64,000 bases of DNA from NCBI GenBank assembly GCA_011503125.2, contig WWBZ02000033.1, positions 1,798,001 to 1,862,000 on the forward strand, in the 5' to 3' direction. The position numbers were made by a program, and so were the translations under genes. The stretch comes from Botryosphaeria dothidea (Eukaryota > Ascomycota > Dothideomycetes > Botryosphaeriales > Botryosphaeriaceae). Under the pieces are notes generated by a model. It was not told where the DNA came from, did not search any database, and saw nothing but the letters and a program-made list of their open reading frames with translations. Positions 34,063 to 44,044 of this stretch are shown one piece after another. Positions within the stretch are counted from its first letter, which is position 1; every line of letters starts with the position of its first letter.

Positions 34063-34073
34063 GGGCTTATAAC
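34063..34073 (-). other. copia-2 primer-binding site (initiator tRNA-Met type)
   Basis: GGGCTTATAAC on the + strand, one transition from the copia-1 site GGGCTCATAAC and again directly touching the 5' LTR. The change falls at the CA of the anticodon, as RIP would do. Confidence 0.75.
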
Positions 34074-34209
34074 TGTTGGAAATTAAGTTGATTTGATTAT
34101 TATCTGGATTATTGGCATGTCCCATGAGAGGGGTATGAGAGGGTGCCTGCTATATAGACTATTTGACGCTAAACCTAATTCGGAGCATTCTGAGACTATA
34201 TTTCCAACA
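34074..34209 (-). repeat. copia-2 5' LTR
   Basis: 136 bp, TGTTGGAAATTAAG to TTTCCAACA, followed by the AATAT duplication. Confidence 0.92.
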
Positions 34210-34376
34210 AATATCTAGGCCTTCCTCCTTTTCTAGATTTATAAGCCTTTTTACTAGAACTACGGCGCCTACTCCTCTTCTATTAGGAACGAAGCTAGCG
34301 TCGGAGTAAATAGTAATTAGGTTTTCTAGAGGGTTTTTTAGAAAAAGGCGATGGGATTTCGCCTCTTTTTCCTTAG

Positions 34377-34560
34377 TGTTAGAGTCTGAAGCCTCAGGAT
34401 CAAGCCTCAGAGGATCATCGGCAGATCACGTGACGCCAAGCCTTTCTTGTATATAACTTTTCTCTTTCTTCTACGACTTCTCCTCTTTCTCCTTAAGTCT
34501 AGCTTAACGTATATAGCGTAATATACCTTTTAGCGATTATCCTAAGGTTAAGCCCTAATA
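34377..34560 (+). repeat. Solo LTR of the chromovirus family
   Basis: 184 bp matching the chromovirus LTRs at 49,077 and 54,905, with 5-bp duplication CTTAG on both sides (34,372-34,376 and 34,561-34,565). It inserted into LINE-A and then lost its body by LTR-LTR recombination. Its first 80 bases are unchanged; its second half carries several C-to-T changes (end CCCTAATA instead of CCCTAACA). Confidence 0.93.
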
Positions 34561-35049
34561 CTTAGACTTCTTTAAGATTTTTACCGCGTAGAACGTTTCT
34601 AGCTCCTATAGCGCAAAGTAGTAGAGATCTAGGTTCTTAGTAAGGGCTAGTTAATTTTTATCCTTATAGTCTACTAGGCGTTCCGCGTACGTAGAGCGTT
34701 TTCCTCGCGGTATTCTAGTCTCGGCGTCTTCTAGCATAGCTAGAATTAGGTAGCTTTTTCCTAGTTTTAATATTCTTAACGCGTAGTTCCGGAACTTAGT
34801 ATCTAGACGAATATCTAGTAGTAGGATCGCGGCTTCTATTTCGTAAGAAATAATTAGCGTAGTCTTAAATACTCTAAGAATCTTTCTTAAGGCTTAATTT
34901 TAAAGTATTTATTATTATCTTTTAAAACTAGTTTAGCTATTCTAATAGATTTTGCTTACGTAGTCGGCGACTAAGTTTACGTATACGAGATAGAGCTATC
35001 GTATAGCGTAGAAAGATAGTTCTCGCTCGATATTTATAAGCCGCGAGAG

Positions 35050-35449
35050 CCTAAAAAAAGCTAATTTTACTTAGCTAATACGTATAGTATAATAAACGGA
35101 CCTTAGGGGGCGGAGAGACGAGGTAACGAAGCCGGTAAAGATAGTAGAAGTAAAGTAATACCGAAGTATAAGAGTATAGTTTAAAGGGCGAAGGTACGAG
35201 GTACGAGAGACGAAGAACGAGAAACGAGGGACGAGAGAGATAAGTAAGGTCTAATTTAAGGTATACTAAGTTATACGCGAGGAATACTTATTACTAGATT
35301 AAAGAACTAACTATAAAGTAGAGAGACGAGCTTTATATATATAAAGAACGAACTAAAATACTAGCTTTCTAATTTATAAATAGATAAGTCTAGATTCGGA
35401 TTTTAAATTAACGAAGGTAAATAAGTAAAGAGTCTATATAAGCTATATA
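35050..35449. other. Degenerate purine-rich sequence, origin unknown
   Basis: About 400 bp with GAGACGAGG/GAGAAACGAGG-like runs between LINE-A and the next LINE relic. It could be the 5' UTR of either element or an older repeat. No coding signal. Confidence 0.35.
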
Positions 35450-38400
35450 AAAATATAACTACGCTAAAAAATCGACTCTAAGCTACGGCGCTAAGAGAGA
35501 GCCCTAGGAACTCTTCTAGGTCTAGCGAGACTTAAAATACTACTTAGAGTAGCTATAGCCGCGTTATAGTTAATATAGAAGCCGTAGAAAGAGGCGAATA
35601 GCCTCCTCTAGTAACTACCTCTATCTAACTATAGCGTACCTCTAATAAATCGTAGAATACTTAGTATAGCGTAGAATACGTTAAAAGAGCCTTAAAAATA
35701 GTAGATACCTTTCTCTAAGCTCTATAAGTATCTACTAGCCTCTTTTTAGTCCTCTTTAGCTAGGTAAAAATTTTTCTCGATATTACTAAGATAATCTTCT
35801 AAAATTATATTACTATCTACTAGAAGGCGACTACTAAAGAGCTAGACCTTAAGAATATTCTTAAGAAGATTTAATAGATCTAGAAGATAGTTAACTAACT
35901 TTAAACTACTTCTACGCCCGTAGTATCTAGCTAGGCTAATATTATAGCCCGAGTAGCTCTAAAGCCTTCTACTTCTCTAACTACTACTAAGCTTACCTTA
36001 TACTTTCTAAATAAGACTAATAAATAGAAGATTACTAATCTTACTAACGAGACTATTATTAAGAAGATCTAGATAGAGAAAAGCCTAGCTTATAAAAGAG
36101 TACTAGCGGCTAAGAAGCTCTCTAGTAGAGACGTTAAGCTCTTTATATCTAATACTTAGACTAGAGTAGCTCTTCTCTAGAATTAGAAATAGACTATAGA
36201 ACTAGATAGAAAAGTTCGTCTTAACTAGTAGCTCTACTTAGTACTAGTTTATAACGTCTCTCTTAAAAATATTAATATTAAGAATCTCTAGACCGCCTAA
36301 ACTCTTTAGAATTAGAATCTATCTCTATATCTAGAACTACGTATTAGTAAGCTAGCCTAGCTAAAAAGAAAGCTTCTAGAGAGAAAGACGTACTTAGCTA
36401 TTATTCTTAGTACTATAGACCCCGAGGTAACTAATTAAATTATTACTAAAGAACTTATTAGTAACTATACTCTCTATATAGTAGAGTACTATAGTATAAT
36501 CTTTATAGTAATCTAGTACTTTAAGTACTAGAATTATAGCTATATCTCTATCTACTATAGAAGGGAGAATAGATACGGCTAATACGCCGAAGTATATAAT
36601 ACCTACGAGTGCCCTAAAGAGAAGACGTAATATATAAACTATAACTAAGAGTATACGGTCTAGATTAACTTCTATTTAACGCGTAGAGCCCGTTAGACTA
36701 AAGCTACTAAGGCCCGTCTAGCGGTACTAAAGAGATATAGAGAAGATACCCCTACGGCTAAGATATAGCCCTAAACTAACTAGTTAACGATTAGACTAAG
36801 AAAGAGGCTTAGAGAAAAGAAGCCGACTAAGAGAGAGCTAGATAGACTAAGAGACCTAAGCCGTCCCCCGCCTTCTAACTAGATATAGTTTACCGAACTT
36901 AATAGCTTCTAGTATATCTTAAAGAAAGAGTCTACGAGAACTTCCGCCTTCTCGTAGTCTATACTAATAACCCTCTTATAGTCTAACTTAAAAATAAAAG
37001 AAAGTTAATATTAGATATAGACTCTCTCTCTATCGTATAGTATAACGTCTATAAGAGTAAGAATAGGATAATACTTTCGTTCTTTAAGGAGGTTAACCTA
37101 AGAATCTACTATATTCTAGCTATCTAGAAATTCTAGAGAAACCCGAGAGTTAAGATAATAGTAAGATACTCTATCTACTATATAGTTTTCTCTTAAAAGA
37201 GAGTAGTAAAAACCTACTTCTTTATAAGTAAGGCTATTATCTCCGACTTCTAGTAAGTAATAGTCTACTTACTAGATCTTATTATACTATCTATTACTAC
37301 TAAGATACGTATAATCTATATTTATAACTACTATAATCTTCTACTAGCCTTCTATACTAGTATAGCTCTAGAAACTCTATCTCTTCTTCTAGAAGCTTTT
37401 AGAAAACTAGAAGAGTATATTCTCCTAGAAGACTTTAACCTTTACTATTCTATCTAGAGAAGTATAACCGCTTTAAGATACTATACTCTTATAGATAATC
37501 TTATTAAAATAGCTACTATAGCTAATCTTAATCTAGCTCTTTTAAGAGGTACTATTACGAAAAGAGAGAGTAGTAGCGAGAGTACTTTAGATCTTATCTT
37601 TACTATATAGTAGCTAGAAAAAAGAATCTTTAGTTACGGAGCTAGTTAGAAGCTTAAATTATTCTCTAACTACCTATCTATCCTTACTATACTTAATTTT
37701 TTTCTTACTTCCGCGGAACTACGTTCTCTAAGGCCCTAGTAGAAGAAAGTAGACTAGAAGAGAACTAATAATATACTCTAATTAAAGCTTAAATACCTTA
37801 AAGTAGCTCCTCTTAATACTAAAGTAGATTTAGATTACTTTACTATACTACTCTAGAAGGCTATTTAAAGAATAATCTAGAAGACTATTCTAGTAGCGAG
37901 ACCCTCGCTCTAGACCTCTATATAATAGATAAAGAAGTATTTAGATCTAGTATACTAGGCTAGAGTAGCTAGAAGAAAGTAGATAGCTATAGAGAGGGAG
38001 AAGAACTAGATAGTTTACTAAACTATTACTAATAGTAAGAAGAGATAGATTAGAAGAAATAGAATAAAAGTATAGCGTAGAATAGTAGCTAAGATTATCT
38101 TAGACCTATCTATACTCTAGAAGCTTTTAAAGTAGATAAGAATAAAAGTATAAGAACTACTAGCTCTATTCTAGTTTTTACTCCTTTAGAGAGTAGATAG
38201 ATAACTATACTATAATAATTAGGCTAAGGTAGAAATTCTTATTAACTAGTTCTTCTTCTCTTCTAGAACTACCGATCTCTTAGACCTAGATAGATATATA
38301 TATCTAGAGCTAGTAGAGATTCTCTAAGGCGTTACTAAAGAGTAGATTCTCTATACTATTAAGAAGCTTTTCTTAGATAAGATACTAGGCCTAGATAAGA

Positions 38401-39215
38401 TTATTAATAGGTTTCTAAAGTAGTGCGCTTAGATACTAAGCGGACTACTTACTAGACTCTTCTAAAGATATCTCGTATTTAGATACTACTCTAGATAGTT
38501 TAAAAGCTCTATTACCGTAGTCTTAAGAAAACTATAGAGAAATAACTATACTAAAGCTAAGTTATTTAGACTAATTACTTTACTTAATACGCTAGAGAAG
38601 CTACTTAAGAGAATTATAGTAGATCGGATCTTCTAGGCGACTAAAGCCTATAAACTACTTTCTAATATATAAATAGAAGCTAGAAGAAATAGATTAGTAG
38701 TAGTAGCTCTCGATCTACTTACGGAATAGATCTATACTATCTAGGCGTAAGATCCTAGACTAGTAGCCTTAGTTCTTAGCCTAGATATCTTAGAGATATA
38801 CGATTATATATTCTATAAGAGACTTCTCTATAATATAAGGATAGCGAGGCTTTTCGAATAGGTAGAAAGATTTACGTACTTCTTTCTATAGGACCGGACT
38901 ACTTAGCTATCTTTTAGAAACTTTACTAGCCCGCTAATCTAGATCTTAACCGGAATTCTCTAGGAATTCTTCCTATCTTTAATTCTCTACCTATTCTTTA
39001 TCTCTAATCTACTTATATAGCTACGTAGAGGTAATATCTTTCTTCTTAGATTCGTCGATAATACTAATATTCTAGCCTTTAGTAGATCTATAGAATAAAA
39101 CTATAGAATACTAGAGGGAGTATACTAAGTTTACGAGTACTAGATAGCTATCTACGGGTTAGCGTTCTCGCTAAATAAGTATTATCTTATTTACTTTATA
39201 AGAAAGCCGAGAAGA
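35450..39215 (+). mobile_element. LINE-D: heavily RIPped relic of the LINE-B/LINE-C family
   Basis: Aligns by eye with LINE-B from its ORF1 start (AAAAAATCGACTCTAAGC at about 35,466 against AAAAAATCGACCCCAAGC at 42,498) through endonuclease and RT (about 38,330-39,110: ACTAAAGAGTAGATTCTC, GATAATACTAATATT). It ends inside the post-RT region at 39,215, where a gypsy relic begins. Nearly every CA and TG has become TA, so stops occur every few codons. Non-functional. Confidence 0.85.
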
Positions 39216-42200
39216 TATTAGGCTTCTTAAGCGCTACTACCCTAGATAACTAGGTAGATACTTAATAGTAACTAGAGGCCCTAGCTATACTAAGGATAAC
39301 TCGGTTAGATACTAGAGTACGGGTCTAGCGCTAAGCGACTAGGTATATTTACCCTTCGCCCTCTCTTTCTAGACTCTCTTTTCTTTCTCCTTATATATAG
39401 ATTTTTAGTTAAAAGTAATACTATTATTTCGGCTTTACTACCTTATATAATCTATATACTACTAATAAGAAACCTAAACTCGATAACCTAATACCCGTAC
39501 TATTAACTAGAATCTAAACTCGATAACTTATAACTAGAACCCGATAATACTAATAACCTATAACTAGAACTTAATAATACCGATACTCTACGATAAGTAA
39601 CCTAGAAATATTAAAGAAACCTATACTATTAGAGAAATAATAGTATAATTATAGAAAATCTATCTTCTTAAATAAGATACGAAGATCCTCGTTAATCCCG
39701 CACTAATCTCTTTAGAGTTTTACCTATAACGTAGATTAAACTACTCTAAAACTAAAATAATTAGTAAAGATTATAGCGTAATAAAGCCTATTCCCTATAA
39801 GCTATACCCGTAGCCGTACTAATAGTATTATTAGTACTACTTCTATTTATCTAAGCGATAATAAAGAAGAATTATTTAGTAATATAGTTAGGGGACCTAG
39901 CTAGAACCTTAACGAGTTTATAAGTAGCGCTATTCTATTTTAGGGCTTTTCTAATACCTTAGACTAGTAAAGTTAAGCTACCGGTCTTATTTTACGTCGT
40001 ACTATCTTACGTAGAAACCTAGAACCCGAAGAACTTATATATTTATTAGCTACGGATCTTAATCTTACTATTAACCCCGGAATACTAAGTAACTACGAAC
40101 TCGACTCTATTCGCTAGCCTAACGAATATATCTTTTATAACTAGTATACTATAGTAATAGTAAACTAGCGTACTAAGTTCTACTACGTTCTCTAAGTTAC
40201 TTAAATAGCCGCTAGTAAAGAGTATATAGCCTACGCCTCTTTTTAGAATAAGTATAAGAAACTTAAGTAGACCTATAAGAAGATAATCGCTAGATCTAAT
40301 AAAGTTATTAAAGAAAGCAACGATAAGATTAGCCGGCTTATTTAAGAAAATAACCTTCTAACTAAGGATATTATTAACCCTTATACGGGTACCCTCCCTA
40401 GTACTAATATTTATAGTCTTAACTAGAAACGTTAACTAAGAGAGGAAACTACTATCTTATAGCGAACCCTCTTTTATTAGGGCTTACGTAAGATACTTAT
40501 AGGAGATATTAATAAGCTTATCTCTACTAATATCTATACTTTCGTTAACTTTAAGAATAATATAATCTTTAAGCTTAAAGTCGAAGAGGACTTCTTCTAA
40601 GAAAATTAGAAGCTAATAATCCGCTATATCTACTCTCGTCTTACTAATTTAATCGCCGCTATAATACGTCCGTATATTAATAGCTACCGAATAGCCCTAG
40701 ATTTCTTAGAAAAGCTAGAAAAGATATATAGAATAGATATCGTAAAGAAAAAAGCTACTAATAATCTTATTCTTACTAAATAAAGCGAGAAAGAGACGGT
40801 AGACTTCTACTACGCCCGCCTATATATACTCTAGTCTCTTACTAATTCTACTAAAGAAGAGAAGATCGATAAGATATAGAATAGTATTTCTATTAGCTTA
40901 GCCCTCTTAGTAGCTACTCTTATCTTTATCTCTCTCGAATAGCTACTCGAAACTCTTCGTAAGGCCGAATATCGTCGTTAAGAGATTAAGTCTATAAATA
41001 TCCGTTCTAATAAAAGGATAAATAATAGTAATAATCCTAAAAGAGATCGTACTAAGCCTATCTATAACTAGAAACCTACTTAAGATAACCTTAGCCGCTA
41101 GAATAGAACTAGAAGCGGTAATATAAACTAAGATAGCTAATAGGACCGTATACCTACTACTACTAAACTAAGAGACTAGATTAAACTATAGTATAAGCCT
41201 AAGCTAAAACCCTTAAAGCTATTAGACGAGAAACGCCTCGTAATAACGAGGTAGAAACGCTGCCGTAGCTATAGAGGCTTAGGCTACTTTATATCTAATA
41301 TCTACTATTCTAATAATAACCGCGCTAGATTTACGTATATCTAGAGTATTAAGGAACTCGACTCTAATAGCGAGTTAGAAAACTCCTAGTCCTAGGAGTA
41401 AGTCGCCTTTTAGGACTATATAAGTAGAAGAAGCTAGGCGAGTAGCTAGCTAGTCGTAGTTAGAAAGAGATAAAGATATTAAACTTCGTAGTAGATAATC
41501 GCGCGTATAAAATTAAGAGAATTTATTTTATTATATATGCTATAGTAGCTAGTAGTAATATACGTTCTCTTATCGATAATAGAAGTTAAGCTAAGCTTAT
41601 CGATGTCTCCTTTATTCGCGTATATAAGATAATAAAGATTCCTCTTATTAAACGGATTACTATAACTTTAGGAAATAGAATATTCTCTTAATATATTACC
41701 TACGTCTCTCTAGTCGATATTAATATTAGTTCTTATAAAGAATAACTTCTCTACTATATTACTAATCTAGAAGACTATCTACTAATCCTTAGAGACGGAT
41801 AGTTACGTACTTATAACCCGTATATCGACTAGAATAAGCGGTTAGTTAAGTTTTATAAGCCTTAGTACTTTAAGGCTAGCTATCTTACTATAAAACCTTA
41901 TACTAAATACGCTATTAGGTGCCGACCTAAATAAAAGATAGAGAAATCTTAACTAGATATTTAACTATATTCTATATCCCTACTCTTTTATCTAGTATTA
42001 CTTCCTAGATATAAAGGATACTACTATATACCCGCGGAACCTACTATAAATACTAGCGTAGCTATAACTAGAGAAGATAATTTCTAGAAGTTTATAGATA
42101 GAAAGAAGATATATAGGAGAGAAGAACGTCTTGCCCGGCTGCTAAAGGAATACTACTAGATTAAAGAACTCTAGAATAAGATAGAAGCGGATATACTCCC

Positions 42201-42478
42201 TCCTTACTAGAAAGAAGACTATAAAATTAAGCTTAAACCTAACTATAAACCTTCTTATATAAAAAGCTACCGCCTAATATCTTAATAGGAAAACGAAGCG
42301 GTTAAGAAGTATATTAACGAATATCTCGGAAAAGGGTTTATTCGCCCTAGCTCTTCGGACTATACCGTACCTCTACTTATTATTAGAAAGCTAGAAGAAG
42401 GACTTAGGGTCTATATTAACTATAGAGCCCTAAACGCTATTACTAAGAAGAATCGATACCTAATCCTATATATTAATA
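39216..42478 (+). mobile_element. Gypsy-D: heavily RIPped gypsy relic (LTR, gag, protease, start of RT)
   Basis: Begins TATTAGGCTTCTTAAGCGC, probably a RIPped TG-type LTR start. The gag zinc knuckle region lies near 41,260 (AAACGCTGCCGTAGCTATAG), the protease near 41,570. The RT starts near 42,240, reading LRVYINYRALNAITKKNRY just before 42,470. The same sequence occurs inverted at 47,621-49,076, 55,094-56,928 and 62,059-63,415. CA and TG dinucleotides are almost absent. It stops within RT where LINE-B begins. Confidence 0.85.
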
Positions 42479-42484
42479 AAAAAC

Positions 42485-44044
42485 ATGACCACACCAAAAA
42501 ATCGACCCCAAGCTACGGCGCCGGGAGAGGGCCCTAGGGACTCTCCTAGGCTTCGCGAGTCCCAAAACAGTACTCAAGACAACTGCAGCCGCGAAGTGGT
42601 TGATGTAGAGGACACAGGAAGAGGCGAACAGCCTCCCCCAGTGACTACCTCTACCTAGCCCCAATACACCCCCAAGAAACCGCAGAGCACCCAGTACAGC
42701 GTAGAATACGTTAAGAGAGCCTTAAAAACAGCAGACACCCTCCTCCAAGCCCTACAAACATCCGCTAGCCTCCCTTCAGTCCTCTCCAGCCAGGTGAAAA
42801 ATTTTCTCGACATTGCCAAGACAATCTTCCAGGATCATATTACTATCTGCCAGGAGGCAGCCACCAAGGAGCCAGGCCTTAAGGACATCCTCAAAGAGGT
42901 CCAACAGGTCTAAAAGACAGTCAACCGTATCCAGGCTACCTCTACACCCACACCCAACACTCGCAGCTGGGCACAAATTGCAGCCCAAGCAGCCCCGAAG
43001 CCCCCTACCCCCCCAGCCACCACTGAACTTACCCTCCACTTCCCAGAGACAGCAAATAGACAAGAAATAGCCAAGCTCTCAAATGAGGCAATTATCAGAA
43101 AGATCCAGGCAGGAAAAAGCTGGGCGTGCAAGAAAGTACTTGCTGCTAAGAAGCTCCCCAGTGGAGACGTTAAGATCTTTATACCGGATGAAGCAACTAG
43201 AACAGCCCTTCTCCAGGACCAGGAATAGACTACAGGACTAGGAAAAGAAGTCAGGCCTAACCAGCAGCTATACTCAGTGCTAGTACACAACGTCCCTCGA
43301 GAAGGAATCGACACCACAGACCCCCAAACCATCCAAACTATCCAGGAGTAGAACCTATCTCTACACCCAGGACTACGTATCAGCAAGCTGGCCTGGCTAA
43401 AGAGGAAGCTCCCAGAGGGGAAAACTCACTCGGCCATCATCCTCAGCACCATAAACCCCGAAACCGCCAACCAGATCATTAATAAGGGGCTTGTTATTAA
43501 CTTTGCTATCCATATAGCGTAGTACTATAACGCAGCCTTTACAGTAACCCAGTGTTTCAAGTGCCAGGCCTACGGACATATCACCAACCATTATAAAAAG
43601 GAGGAAAAGTGCGGACAGTGCAGCAAGGCACATAATACTAGGGACTGCCCTAAGGAAAGCATACAGTGCGCAAACTACTCTTAAAAGCACACAGCCTAGA
43701 GCAACTCCTGCCCAGCACGCAGAGCCTGCCATGCTAAGGCCGCCCAGGCCCGCCTGGTAGCACCAGAAAGGCACCGGGAAGGACCCCTAATAACCAAAAC
43801 ACAGCCTCAAACTAACTGGTTGACCGTTAGACTAAGGAAGAGGATTAGGGAGGAGGAGCCGGTCAAGAGGGGACCAGGCAGGCCAAGAGACTTAAGCCGC
43901 CCCCCGCCTCCTAACCAAATGAGGTTTACCGGACTTAACAGCTCACAACACGCCTTAGAGGAGCCCGCGGGAACTCCCTCCTCACAGCCTATACCACTAG
44001 CCCCCTCGCAGCCGGACCTAGAGATGGAAGGAAGTCAATGTTAG
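42485..44044 (+). pseudogene. LINE-B ORF1 (Gag-like nucleic-acid-binding protein)
   Basis: 520 codons from ATG 42,485 to TAG 44,042-44,044. The N-terminus MTTPKNRPQATAPGEGP is Pro/Gln-rich, followed by helical sequence. Near codons 355-400 there are CCHC zinc knuckles (CFKCQAYGHITNHY, CGQCSKAHNTRDC). A basic segment with RKRIREEEPVKRGPGRPRD follows. At least six in-frame stops (near 42,657, 42,911, 43,227, 43,349, 43,521, 43,682), each one change from CAG, CAA or TGG. LINE-C retains sense codons at some of these sites. Would act as the RNA-packaging partner of ORF2. Confidence 0.85.

Larger units (their letters stand above)
27016..34209 (-). mobile_element. copia-2: Ty1/copia LTR retrotransposon carrying a nested pogo-type transposon
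   Basis: Two 136-bp LTRs (27,016-27,151 and 34,074-34,209) with TGTTGG..CCAACA ends and a 5-bp target duplication AATAT at 27,011-27,015 and 34,210-34,214. A primer site and a polypurine tract (CACCCCCTTC, 27,152) like those of copia-1 are present. A different family from copia-1: LTRs are unrelated and proteins are only moderately similar. Without the 1.83-kb nested transposon it would be about 5.36 kb. It splits the RNase H domain of LINE-A. Confidence 0.92.
20521..35050 (-). mobile_element. LINE-A: RIP-degraded non-LTR retrotransposon split by four later insertions
   Basis: Minus-strand relic in pieces: 20,521-21,030 (3' UTR and ORF2 C-terminus), 26,473-27,015, 34,215-34,376 and about 34,561-35,050. 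When copia-1, copia-2 and the solo LTR are removed, the pieces join in reading order. The rightmost piece reads LRKILRVFKTTLIISYEIEA and LDTKFRNYALRILKLG, typical of the post-RT part of LINE ORF2; the middle pieces hold an RNase H domain; the leftmost keeps a TPxHxFLDA-like C-terminal block. Stops are TAG/TAA from CAG, CAA or TGG. The 5' part is not recognisable here. The right limit is approximate. Confidence 0.75.

Noticed and set aside
42473..43774. Minus-strand frames opposite LINE-B ORF1 (and the mirror frames at 60,807-62,147)
   Set aside because: They are shadows; the zinc knuckles and conserved frame are on the other strand.
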